Assembly: GCA_039105265.1 (NCBI GenBank) | Contig: JAPFFF010000015.1 | Span: forward strand, 3,100,001 to 3,164,000 | Direction: 5' to 3' | Length of the DNA: 64,000 nt | DNA from: Tritrichomonas musculus | Taxonomy: Eukaryota; Parabasalia; Tritrichomonadida; Tritrichomonadidae | Shown here: in pieces, positions 21,901 to 31,780 of the stretch | Position numbering within the stretch: the stretch's first letter is position 1 | Layout of the letters: every line of letters starts with the position of its first letter | Made by a program: the position numbers and the translations under genes | The notes under the pieces: model-generated | The model's database searches: none | Seen by the model: the letters and a program-made list of their open reading frames with translations, nothing else | What the model was told of the DNA's origin: nothing

Positions 21901-24780
21901 TTGTGAAACTTTTATTAAACAATGATAAACTTGATATTAATTTTAGATATATTTTTATACAATTCATTTTAATAAAATTCGAAATTATATCTTTCAATGG
22001 CATTCAAAATCATATCTTTCAATGAAATTCAAAATCTTATTTTTTAATAATATTTAAAGTCATATTTTCCAATGGTATTCAAAATCTTATGTTCAATAAA
22101 ATTCCAAATCATATCTTTCAATTACATTCAAAATTATGTTTTTCAATGGCATTCAAAATCATATCTTTCAATGGCATTCAAAATTATATTTTTCAATGGC
22201 ATTCAAAATCATATCTTTCAATGGCATTCAAAATCATATTTTTTGATAAAATTCAAAATCATATTTTGCAATAAAATTCAAAATTATATCTTTCAATTTT
22301 ATTCAAAATTATATATTTCAATGAAATTCAAAATCATAAATTTCAATGAAATTTTGATATAATATGATTTTATAAAACTGCATTATATTTGGCTGTTAAA
22401 AATGAAAATATTGAAATAATCAAACTTTTATTAACAAATGACAAACTTGACATCAATTTTGTATGTATTTGAAACAATTCATTTTAATAAAATTCAAAAC
22501 CTTATCTTTCAATGAAATTAAAAATCATATCTTTCAATAAAATTCAAAATCATATTCTTCAATAAAATTCAAAATCATATCTTTCAATGAAATTCAAAAT
22601 CATATTTATCAATGATATTCAAGATCATATCTTTCAATAAAATTCAAAACCTTATCTTTCAATGAAATTCAAAATTATATCTTTCAATAAAATTCAAAAT
22701 CATATCTTTCAATGGAATTCAAGATCATATCTTTCAATGAAATTCAAAATCATATCTTTCAATGAAATTCAAAATCATATCTTTCAATGAAATTCAAAAT
22801 CATATCTTTCAATGAAATTCAAAATCATATCTTTCAATGAAATTCAAAATCATATCTTTCAATGAAATTCAAAATCATATCTTTCAATGGAATTCAAGAT
22901 CATATCTTTCAATGAAATTCAAGATCATATCTTTCAATGAAATTCAAAATCATATCTTTCAATGAAATTCAAAATCATATCTTTCAATGAAATTCAAGAT
23001 CATATCTTTCAATGAAATTCAAAATCATATTTATCAATGAAATTCAAGATCATATCTTTCAATGAAATTCAAAATCATATCTTTCAATGAAATTCAAGAT
23101 CATATCTTTCAATGAAATTCAAAATCATATCTTTCAATGAAATTCAAGATCATATCTTTCAATGAAATTCAAAATCATATCTTTCAATACTATTCAAGAT
23201 CATATCTTTCAATACTATTCAAGATCATATCTTTCAATACTATTCAAGATCATATCTTTCAATGAAATTTTTATATAATAACAATTTATAAGACAGCATT
23301 ATATTTGGCCGTTGAAAAAGAAAATATTGAAATTGTGAAACTTTTATTAACGAATGAGAAACTTGACATCAATATTCTTAATATTTTTTCATAATTTTTA
23401 TAAAATTCAAAATCATATCATTCAATTACATTCAAAATCGTATCTTTCAATAGAATTAAAAATTATATCTTTCAATTACATTCAAAATAATATCTTTCAA
23501 TTATATTCAAAATCATATCTTTCAATTGCATTCAAAATCATATCTTTCAATAACATTCAAAACTATATCGTTCAATAAAATTTTAAAATCATATTTTTCA
23601 ATAAAATTCAAAATCATATCTTTCGATTGGATTCAAAATCATATTTTTCAATTACATTCAAAATCATATCTTTCAATAACATTCAAAACTATATCTTTCA
23701 ATGAAATTTAAAATCATATCTTTCAATAGAATTCAAAATCATATCTTTCAATAGAATTCATAATCATATCTTTCAATTTAATTCATAATAATATCTTTCA
23801 ATGTAATTCAAAATTATATTTTTCAATGACATTCAAAATTATATTTTTCAATGACATTCAAAATTATATCTTTCAATTACATTTAAAATTATATATATTA
23901 ATAAAATTCAAAATTATATATTTCAATGAAATTTTGATATAATAATATTTTATAAGTCAGCATTATATTTGGCTGTTGAAAATGAAAATATTGAAATAAT
24001 CAAACTTTTATTGATGAATGACAAACTTGATATCAATTTTGGATATATTTTTCATAATTTTTTATAAAATTATAAATGATATCTTTCAATAAAATTCTGA
24101 ATAATATCATTCAATAAAATTCAAAATCATATCTTTTAATGAAATTCAAAATCATATCTTTTAAAAAAATTCAAAATCATATCTTTTAATAAAATTCAAA
24201 ATCATATCTTTTAATGAAATTCAAAATCATATCTTTTAAAAAAATTCAAAATCATATCTTTTAATAAAATTCAAAATCATATCTTTTAATGAAATTCAAA
24301 ATCATATCTTTTAATAAAATTCAAAATCATATCTTTTAATGAAATTTAAAATCATATATTTTAATAAAATTCAAAATCAAATATTTTAAAGAAATTCGAA
24401 ATCATATCTTTCAATGAAATATAAAGTCATATTTTTCGATACAATTCAAAATCATAGTTTTCTATGAGATTCTAAATTATATATTTCAATGAAATTTTGA
24501 TATAATAATATTTTATAAGTCAGCATTATATTTGGCTGTTGAAAATGAAAATATTGAAATAATCAAACTTTTATTGATGAATGACAAACTTGATATCAAT
24601 TTTGGATATATTTTTCATAATTTTTTATAAAATTATAAATGATATCTTTCAATAAAATGCAAAATTATATTTTTCGATAAAATTCAAAATCATATATTTT
24701 AATGAAATTCAAAATCACATCTTTCAATGCCATTTAGAATTGTATCTTTCAATAAAATTAAATATCATATTTTTTAATTG
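19000..24780 (+). repeat. 25-bp AT-rich tandem repeat (TTCAAAATCATATCTTTCAA family)
   Basis: The 25-bp unit (first 20 bases TTCAAAATCATATCTTTCAA, ending TGAAA, with GAAA varying to AAAA, GACA, TGGA or CTAT) is repeated across every spacer of the ankyrin array. The block at about 22490-23265 has roughly 30 near-identical copies, while other spacers are more diverged. At 24120-24340 a variant form (CTTTTAATGAAA) has spread locally. Because 25 is not a multiple of three, the frames found in it are chance products of the repeat. Confidence 0.95.
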
Positions 24781-24828
24781 GGTTCAGAGCTTATTTTTAT
24801 TCATTGCATTCAAAACATTATTATTTAC

Positions 24829-25137
24829 CAAACAGCCCTTGATTATGCAAAACAACACAACTATCAAAAAATTGTTGAATTATTAACAAAACAAATAAAT
24901 CAAGACCGTGAACGAAAATTGCAAAAAGAATTTGAAGAAAAATTGAAAAAAAAGCAAAAAGCATTTGAACAAAAATTGGAAAGTCAGCAAAAGGCATTCG
25001 AAAAAAAGAAAAAAGAATTCGATGACCAAATGGACCAAATGAGATTAGTGCTTGAACAAAATATAAAGCAACAGGCTGAATTTGCAAAACAAAGGGAAGA
25101 CTCAACAGAAACAATAAATAATGAAAATATCAAAAAA
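24829..25137 (+). CDS. Terminal ankyrin half-repeat plus coiled coil (3' exon of the array)
   Basis: The open part reads TALDYAKQHNYQKIVELL, the usual last half-repeat of trichomonad ankyrin proteins. About 75 residues of Lys/Glu/Gln-rich heptad-type coiled coil follow (EKLKKKQKAFEQKLESQQKA and on), ending in a proper stop. It is cleanly coding while the preceding spacer is satellite, so it looks like a 3' terminal exon or the preserved tail of an older gene. The frame extends some 17 codons upstream into spacer (from 24778) without an ATG. It is followed 200 bp later by a separate ankyrin gene on the same strand. Confidence 0.6.
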
Positions 25138-25319
25138 TGATTTCAATTCTTTTTAATTACAAATCAGTCAATAAAATATTTTTTTTATAATTATTTTATT
25201 TTTTATTTTGAATAATCGTTAATTTAAAAAAAATACATCTGTCCCCACAATATTCAATGGCTTTTCTCTCAAGTTTTATAAACGAAATAAATTTGACATA
25301 ATTTTGACAATCTTTTCTA

Positions 25320-25326
25320 TTCACTT
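25320..25326 (+). promoter_or_regulatory. Initiator (Inr)-like element
   Basis: TCACTT at 25321-25326, 19 bp before the ATG of the ankyrin gene, matches the trichomonad initiator TCA(C/T)T(T/A). Transcription starts at its A in characterised genes, giving a very short 5' UTR. Confidence 0.6.
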
Positions 25327-25339
25327 TTTCTTTAAATAA

Positions 25340-27577
25340 ATGAATGAACAAGTTCAGCAATATTTTGATCGAATGTATAATGTTGAAGAAAATCTTCTAG
25401 TCTATGTTGGAGAATGCAATCAGGATATTAACACTTTCTTTAATTATCTTGATGAACAAGAAATTACAGAAAATAAATCAAAACTCAAATCATTTTTATA
25501 CTTAATTGTTCAATTATCAAACAATTATCATCGAACAAGCGACTTATATACAAAAATTGACCAAATTCTGGCCCATTTAAAGGCTTCGATTCAAAAACAT
25601 TTTCAAAATTCAGAAATTTTTCATATTTTCAATAGCAACAAACGAGTTCTTTTCTTTTTAGTTCAACAAAAAATTTTAACAATTGACCAAGGCATAGTTG
25701 ATTGTTTTATACAACCAAAATTTCTGAAAAAGTCATATATTGAATACTTTTTCCCTGAAGTTGAACCATTTCTACAAGAATCATTCAAAAACAAAGTGAA
25801 ACAATCAGATAAAGACAGTTTAGATTTGTTTAATGAGAAGAGGCAAATTGGAGAGAACGACAGTAATATTTGTTCACTTATTCGGAATGATCAATTAGAT
25901 GATTTTATAGCATATTTGGAGAAAAATAACATTTCGCTATCATCGGTTATTGGCAGTTCAATTTATGAAACTAATCAATTGTTATTAAACAAAGAAGAAA
26001 AAGTGTCATTAATTGAATATTCAGCATATTTTGGAGCACAACAAATTTTTGTTTATTTACATAAACAAAATGTTGATATGACATCAGATATTTGGCCATA
26101 TGTTATCCATGGAAAAAGTGCAGATTTGATTCATTTATTAGAAGAAAATCATATTCAAACAAAGAGTAATTCTTATCAATATCTCATAGTTGAAGCAATA
26201 AAGTGCCATCACAATGATATCGCTAATTATTTTAAAACGAATTTTTGTCAAAAAGAATACCTATATAATCGATACCTGTTGAAGAAACATTTTAAATACT
26301 ATAATTTCATTTTTAAAATTTATTCACGTGATATAATTTATAATTCAGTTAGATCAGATCTGTTTTATTACTTATGCAAGTACGATTATGATTTTGTTGT
26401 TGAAGCTCTTTTATCACTCAAAGAAGTAAATGTTAATAAGCAATATAAAATATACAAGCCTAATAGAAAGCAGAAAGATATGGTTCTTTCAATGGCCATT
26501 AAGAATGGTGATATTAATAAAATACCGAAAGAGAAAGAAAGAGAAAGATTTTATATTAGAAGACATAAAGAAGAGCCCGAAAATCTCGAATATAAAGATG
26601 CAAACAATTATTATATATATAACTACGATCTTGAAATAATAACACCATTAAGTGTTGCTGCTCGAAAAGGAAATATTGATATTATTAAACTTTTAGTATA
26701 ATTAAAAGATATTGACATTGGAAGTAAATCTAAAAAATATTACAAAAAGCCTTGGAACAGCTATGATGGAGAATTCTATACGTTTCAAGAAGAAAGGATA
26801 CTATTGCATGAAGCTATTGAAAGTGGATTTTCTGATTGTGTCCGAATTCTATCATCATTAGATGATATAAAAATTGATGGTTTTTCAATATTAGCAAAAG
26901 CTTATGTTGATGATGAATCAACAGCAAATATTTACCAAAGAGAAGAAGAACATAAAACGCCATTAGTGTTAATTGCTGAATTAGGATATTCAGAGATTAT
27001 GAAAGCATTAATATCACAAAGTAAATTTAACATAAATGAAAAGTCTGTTAAAGTTGAAATTGATTTGTGAGGATGTATGTCATATTCAATATCTAAAAAA
27101 AAGATCGAAAAAACAGCATTGCATACAGCAGTTCTAAATAGAAACATAAATATCATAAAAATATGTTTGGAAGATCCAAATATTGATATCAATATCCCAT
27201 ATATTGAATACTTTATAAGTAGAGAGAGTAAATTCGAAGAATTATTCCAAAAAGATAAACAAGATGAGATTCAAATGCAAAGGACAGCATTATATTTGGC
27301 AGTTGTTGAAAATGACATTGATATTGTTCATCTTTTATTGAATCATCCAAAAATCGATATAAATGTGAAATCAGTTCTAATGCCAGAGCCATTTCTATCT
27401 ATACAATCAAGAACAGTATTACATGAAGCTGTTCAGAAAAAGCAAATCGAGATAATTAAACTTCTTTTGCAACAACAAGAAATTGATGTAAAGGCATTAG
27501 ATGAAAATCAAAAAAAGCCAATTGATTATACAAAAGATGAAAAAATCAAAGAATTATTCAAAAATATCCAGAAGTAG
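25340..27577 (+). pseudogene. DUF3447-type ankyrin gene with two in-frame stop codons
   Basis: One reading frame runs for about 746 codons, interrupted only by TAA at 26699-26701 and TGA at 27068-27070. Residues 1-165 are the helical N-terminal domain (MNEQVQQYFDRMYNVEENLL), similar to the ankyrin gene at 4.3-6.1 kb. Residues about 166-370 continue the family core (KRQIGENDSNICSLIRNDQL, then VSLIEYSAYFGAQQIFVYL). Ankyrin repeats follow: TPLSVAARKGNIDIIKLL, TPLVLIAELGYSEIMKAL, TALHTAVLNRNINIIKI, TALYLAVVENDIDIVHLLL and TVLHEAVQKKQIEIIKLLL, with a final DYTKDEKIKELF. Both sides of each stop are fully ankyrin-like, and the Inr is intact. It is a very recent pseudogene, a readthrough gene, or has two sequence errors. 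If translated only to the first stop it gives a 453-residue protein. Confidence 0.8.
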
Positions 27578-27806
27578 ATATTTATTTATTAATAAATAAT
27601 TCTTATTTATTTTTTTTATTAGTTAATATTTCATTCATGTCTTCAAAAAATTTTGTTTACAATTTTGTGCCATTCAAATTATGATAAGATAGCCAACTGA
27701 CTTTTAAAATACAGCTAATATTGTGACAGTTATTGTAAAGAAAATATAAATGTGAAAGTGTTGGGCCAATACATTTGTATTTAAATACAAAGCATTATTC
27801 CAAAAG
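27578..27806. other. Short intergenic spacer
   Basis: AT-rich spacer between the ankyrin gene and the left copy of the small membrane-protein gene. Nothing recognised. Confidence 0.5.
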
Positions 27807-28139
27807 TCATGTATTTTCAAAAAGTAATGATATAACAAAAATTGAGAACTTTATTGATCTGAATAGAATTTTACTGATTGCTTTTGTCTTTCTCAAAATG
27901 AAAAAGAAAATAAATAAGCATAGACCAATAAACCAAAAAGAATATCCATGTGATTTCATAGCATATGTAAATACAATTGATCCAATAAACAATGCAAGAA
28001 ATATTAAAAATATTGCTAATAATATTATTACATATATTGCGAGAATCATTGGTGAAAAAAGAATCAAAAAGAATGCCCAAATGCTTTTACAAGTTTTTTC
28101 TCCATTTTTAGAGTGTGTGATTTTTTTTGGACCTTTGTT
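27807..28139 (-). pseudogene. Start-less inverted copy of small membrane-protein gene
   Basis: Minus-strand sequence 28139 to about 27850 is nearly identical to the plus-strand gene at 31236-31544 and carries the same two hydrophobic segments (for example IVFTYAMKSHGYSFWFIGL). The frame stays open but the ATG and the initiator element of the intact copy are missing. The C-terminal end diverges after FRSIK and runs on to a different stop. It is therefore a decayed copy from the inverted duplication spanning 27.85-31.54 kb. Confidence 0.75.
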
Positions 28140-28371
28140 TTCATGAAATAAAAATATTCTAAATCAGATATTTTTCTTTTTCAATTTTCTCAAATAATTT
28201 TTAAAAAATTCTAGATTTCTGTATCTGATTGCGGCAGGTAGCAAGTATTCTATTTCTATAAATAGAACGAAGTTAATTATAAGTTTTATTTCTGATAAGA
28301 CTGAAAATTTAAATCTTTTTTCCTTCCTGTAATTCTGAGCTCATGTCTTCTTCATAATATTCAATACGAAT
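28140..28371. other. Segment unique to the left arm of the inverted duplication
   Basis: This DNA lies between the two duplicated genes in the left arm only; the right arm has unrelated DNA with a tRNA gene in its place. No coding signal. Confidence 0.5.
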
Positions 28372-29034
28372 TTAAGCCAATTCTAGTTCCATTTCAATTT
28401 TTTTTACAAAATTTGAATAAATTTTGATCGTCAGGATCTGTTTTTGTTAAGTGACTTATTTCATTGACAATTTTTTTTAAGCACTTTGACATTCGATCCA
28501 ATTCCAGTATTATTAATATTTAGAAATGATGGAATTGTTATTTGTGTCAGTGATGAACAGTTATAGAATGCATAATTTCCAATCTGAGTTACAGATGATG
28601 GAATTGTTATTTGTTTCAGTGAAGAACAGTTATAGAAAAAAGAATATCCAATTTGGGTAATTGATGACGGAATGATAACTTGTTTCAGTGAAGAACAGTC
28701 ACTGAAAACAGAATTTCCTATTTGCTTTACAGATGACGGAATTGAAATTCCTTCCAGCGACGGGCAAACAAAATTTGAAATTGAAGTGATGCATGTATCC
28801 AGTGTCACATAGTTTATTTCTTTATAATTATGAAAAAGTTGATCAATTTCTTTGATACAGGTGATCAATACCGCAATCTTCAGATTTTGAATGTTGCTTC
28901 TCTTCATATTCAAAAGCTTATTATAAATTGCATCAAATCCTGATGACAGATATTTGGCCTCAATGAAAAAGGAGCCAATTTTGGTTGCATGCTCCTGAAA
29001 TTCTATCTTGTCGAGTGATTGATTTTCATTTAAA
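28372..29034 (-). repeat. Left arm of large inverted repeat (BspA-like segment)
   Basis: This stretch is the reverse complement of about 29591-30362 at very high identity. It covers the BspA-like gene copy and its 3' flank (the GTTAAGTGACTTATTTCA region). The right arm has an extra 69-bp leucine-rich repeat unit, a small AAGTCACTT duplication and an A-run. Confidence 0.85.
28461..29034 (-). pseudogene. BspA-like leucine-rich repeat gene, left inverted copy, 5'-truncated
   Basis: Open on the minus strand from the arm boundary at about 29034; the first ATG is at 28913 (MKRSNIQNLKIAVL). It encodes BspA-type repeats with the 23-residue pattern LKQITIPSSVTQIGNYAFYN plus CSS, four units, then a C-terminal cap (SFLNINNTGIGSNVKVLKKN). 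BspA-like proteins are a large trichomonad family, some at the cell surface, but no membrane segment is present here. It lacks one repeat unit present in the right copy. The 5' part was lost at the duplication breakpoint, so it is probably non-functional. Confidence 0.75.
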
Positions 29035-29042
29035 ATTTATAA

Positions 29043-30233
29043 ATTGCATATTCAAAATCATTCAAAGGATGCTCATCGTTGAAAGAAATAATCATTCCAG
29101 TATCAGTGACAAGAGTTTGTGAAAGCGCATTTGAAAGATGCTCGTCACTGGAAAAAATCATGCTCCCTGCATCAGCTGATTCAATTATAGAGACAAATTC
29201 ATTCAAAGAGTTTAACTTTGTTTGTCTCCAAACTAAAGTTAAACAAAATGCATTCTATAAATGTAAAAAATTCAATCGTTTAATTGTTTTATCTGATGAA
29301 TTGCCAAGCAATGAAATAAACAATCAAGAAGATTCGATTTTTTTCGGAAGCAACATTAATTCATCCTTCTTCAACAGCATTGGAAGTGAAAAGCAAGAAA
29401 GCATTTTGAATTTAATAGCAGATCTTAATAGAGAAGATAGGAAAGAAAAAATAACCAACAAACAAAATCTTTTCAAATATCTAATGAATGAAAAGCAGCA
29501 ATTGAAAAAAAGATGTAATAAACAAAATGCTCTTCTTCAGTTCTTCAACAAAGATGAGCAAATATTTATTAAATCAGAAATGACTGAAAATTTAAATGAA
29601 AATCAATCACTCGACAAGATAGAATTTCAGGAGCATGCAACCAAAATTGGCTCCTTTTTCATTGAGGCCAAATATCTGTCATCAGGATTTAATGCAATTT
29701 ATAATAAGCTGTTGAATATGAAGAGAAGCAACATTCAAAATCTGAAGATTGCGGTATACATCTCATGTATCCAAGAGATTGATCAACTTTTTCATAATTA
29801 TAAAGAAATAAACTATGTGACACTGGATACATGCATCACTTCAATTTCAAATTTTGTTTGCCCGTCGCTGGAAGGAATTTCAATTCCGTCATCTGTAACA
29901 CAAATGGGAAATTCTGTTTTCAGTGACTGTTCTTCACTGAAACAAGTTATCATTCCGTCATCAATTACCCAAATTGGATATTCTTTTTTCTATAACTGTT
30001 CTTCACTGAAACAAATAACAATTCCATCATCTGTAACACAGATAGGAAATTATGCATTCTATAACTGTTCATCACTGGAGGAAATAACAATTCCGTCATC
30101 TGTAACGCAGATAGGAGAATCTGCTTCCTCTCGCTGTTCATCACTGACACAAATAACAATTCCATCATTTCTAAATATTAATAATACTGGAATTGGATCG
30201 AACGTCAAAGTGCTTAAAAAAAATTGTCAATGA
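29043..30233 (+). pseudogene. BspA-like leucine-rich repeat gene, right copy, no clear start
   Basis: The frame is open from 29043 (just after a stop) to 30233, but the upstream part has no ATG before the first repeats (KGCSSLKEIIIPVSVTRVCE). It therefore looks 5'-truncated. The order is: about two N-terminal BspA repeats; a non-repeat helical middle (SIGSEKQESILNLIADLNRE through the Lys-rich MNEKQQLKKR region); a second linker shared with the left copy; then five BspA repeats (GISIPSSVTQMGNSVFSDCS, twice QIGYSFFYN/QIGNYAFYN types, EEITIPSSVTQIGESASSRC); and the C-cap. An internal ATG could still express a shorter protein. It was probably a cytosolic or surface-associated scaffold; no signal peptide seen. 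Confidence 0.7.
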
Positions 30234-30303
30234 AATAAGTCACTTAAGTCACTTAACAAAAACAGATCCTGACGATCAAAAATTATTCAAATTTTGTTTT
30301 TTT

Positions 30304-30341
<38 letters not shown>

Positions 30342-30362
30342 AATGGAACTGGAATTGACTTA
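29591..30362 (+). repeat. Right arm of large inverted repeat
   Basis: Inverted counterpart of 28372-29034, with a 556-bp spacer between the arms (29035-29590). Differences include one extra repeat unit within the coding part and an A-run at about 30308-30339 in the 3' flank. Confidence 0.85.
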
Positions 30363-30425
30363 ATTAAATGCAAACATATCTAAATAATAATGAAATTATT
30401 TTTTCATAAAAAATCGAAAATAAAC

Positions 30426-30431
30426 AAAAAA
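30426..30431 (-). terminator. Pol III terminator of tRNA-Leu
   Basis: Six T residues on the minus strand directly after the discriminator base of tRNA-Leu. Confidence 0.85.
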
Positions 30432-30511
30432 TGGTTGCTACGGGGTTCGAACCCGCGCCCTCTCGGACTAGTGCCTAAAACTAGCGCCTTGGACCTCTCG
30501 GCCAAACAACC
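30432..30511 (-). tRNA. tRNA-Leu (anticodon UAG)
   Basis: On the minus strand an 80-base cloverleaf folds completely: acceptor GGTTGTT with AGCAACC plus discriminator A; D arm GCC/GGC; anticodon stem CTAGT/ACTAG with loop TTTAGGC, giving anticodon TAG (codon CUA). A class II variable arm of 11 bases and T arm GCGGG-TTCGAAC-CCCGT complete it. The A73 discriminator and the longer variable arm suit leucine. There is no intron. Internal A and B boxes are present, and a TTTTTT Pol III terminator follows immediately. It lies in the right arm of the inverted duplication with no counterpart in the left arm. Confidence 0.97.
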
Positions 30512-31224
30512 TCTATGAATATAAAAATAAATTTAAATATATAAATCAAATTGAATTATGAAATGTACAAATTTAATTCATCAATTTTTGATAGTTTGTA
30601 TTTCTCTTTTTTAAAAAAGTTATTGACAGAAAGATTTCTATACTAAAGCATAATTCTGCCCCAAAAAAGAGATGGGCCCATTTAGATCTGCCATATCTAA
30701 CAAAAATAAATATACACATTTGTAGGACAGAAATGCATATTTATGCTGTCTAACAGGTTGGCGGATGTATTTAGATCTGCCATATCTTCATTTTCAACGA
30801 TTCAAAGTGAAATCTTTGTAATTTTTGTTAAAATTATTGGTGATAAAAGAATGATAATATTAACAATTATTTTCATTTTTGCTGCATTTTTTGAATTCTT
30901 GTTTTATTTCATCATTTTTACTGACTTCTCTTTGAATTGTTGAAAATGAAAATATAACAGAGTTCATTTTTATATTATTTTGTAAATAAAACTTATTACT
31001 GTGAAGGTTTAACTGTAAGAAGGCATGAAAATACTTAAAACAATTATAAAATTGCCAAAACATAAAAAGAAACTTATAAAATTTTGGTAAGTTTAACTTT
31101 TTGAGATAATTCAAAAAAAAAATTTATGTCACAAAAAGTTATGAAAATATTTGAATAAAAATTTTAAAAATTTTAAAAAATTAATATTGAATGTAACATG
31201 AAATAAAATTATTTATTTAACACC
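30512..31224. other. Intergenic with a 19-bp direct repeat
   Basis: ATTTAGATCTGCCATATCT occurs at about 30680 and again at about 30769. Some stretches resemble decayed pieces of a hydrophobic protein. No intact gene. Confidence 0.45.
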
Positions 31225-31230
31225 TCATTT
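31225..31230 (+). promoter_or_regulatory. Initiator (Inr)-like element
   Basis: TCATTT eleven bases before the ATG at 31236 matches the trichomonad initiator. The start-less left copy of this gene lacks it. Confidence 0.55.
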
Positions 31231-31235
31231 TTTAA

Positions 31236-31544
31236 ATGTCTGGTAAAAACAAAGGTCCAACCAAAATCACACACTCTAAAAATGGAGAAAAAACTTGTAA
31301 AAGCATTTGGGCATTCTTTTTGATTCTTTTTTCACCAATAGTTCTCGCAATATTTGTAATAATATTATTAGCAATATTTTTAATATTTCTTGCATTGTTT
31401 ATTGGATCAATTGTATTTACATATGTTATGAAATCACACGGATATTCTTTTTGGTTTATTGGTCTGTGCTTATTTATTTTCTTTTTCATTTTGAGAAAGA
31501 CAAAAGCAATCAGTACAATTCTATTCAGATCAATAAAAATATGA
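31236..31544 (+). CDS. Small two-pass membrane protein, 102 residues
   Basis: ATG start with an initiator 11 bp upstream. Residues 1-22 are Lys-rich and polar (MSGKNKGPTKITHSKNGEK). A long hydrophobic stretch (about 28-62, probably one long or two closely spaced helices) and a second segment (about 70-88, YSFWFIGLCLFIFFFIL) follow, then a short basic tail. I recognise no family. It could be an endomembrane accessory protein. A near-identical inverted copy lies at 27807-28139 without a start codon, so this is the functional member of the pair. Confidence 0.65.
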   Translation: MSGKNKGPTKITHSKNGEKTCKSIWAFFLILFSPIVLAIFVIILLAIFLIFLALFIGSIVFTYVMKSHGYSFWFIGLCLFIFFFILRKTKAISTILFRSIKI

Positions 31545-31669
31545 GGAATTCGGAATATTTTCTATAAATGTTATTTAATAAAATGCAATGCTCTTACTTT
31601 TACTTTATATATATATATATATATATCTTTATTGATTTTCTTATTAAAGCTTTGATACAGTCTTTTCGG

Positions 31670-31780
31670 GATTATAACGGAAATATCCACTTTAATAACG
31701 GAAAAGTTCATTATGATAACGGAAAAGTTCATTATGATAACGGAAAAGTTCATTATGATTACCGAAAAATTCGATTTCAT
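31670..31780. repeat. 21-bp tandem repeat, about 4-5 copies
   Basis: The unit ATAACGGAAAAGTTCATTATG is repeated, with edge copies diverged. It would encode the heptad YDNGKVH on the plus strand within a short open frame (31568-31783) that also includes a TA microsatellite. I treat it as a minisatellite, not a gene. Confidence 0.8.

Larger units (their letters stand above)
18891..25137 (+). pseudogene. Array of about 12 single ankyrin units separated by 25-bp satellite spacers
   Basis: Isolated plus-strand ankyrin units start near 18899, 19188, 19778, 20718, 21132, 21399, 21861, 22377, 23293, 23957, 24499 and 24829. Most read TALYLAVEKENIEIVKLLL followed by NNDKLDIN, one canonical 33-residue repeat. 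Between them lie 0.18-0.85 kb of AT-rich tandem repeats with a 25-bp period. Each unit is preceded by ATAAAACAG or a similar AG-ending stretch. Each ends near a GTATAT, GTATGT or GGATAT hexamer, reminiscent of the trichomonad 5' splice site GTATGT, although the GT is lost in most. The branch motif known from Trichomonas introns (ACTAACACACAG) is absent. Units 10 and 11, with flanks, are nearly identical (about 540 bp tandem duplication). Either a multi-exon gene with satellite introns or a relic amplified as exon plus spacer. No DUF3447 N-terminus was seen upstream. Confidence 0.6.

Noticed and set aside
22489-23268. Possible CRISPR array (regular short repeats)
   Set aside because: Repeats are contiguous with no unique spacers, the setting is eukaryotic and no cas genes are present.
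21660-23711. Several 60-120-residue open frames in the 25-bp satellite
   Set aside because: All are the satellite itself in different frames (patterns such as IQNHIFQ), not genes.
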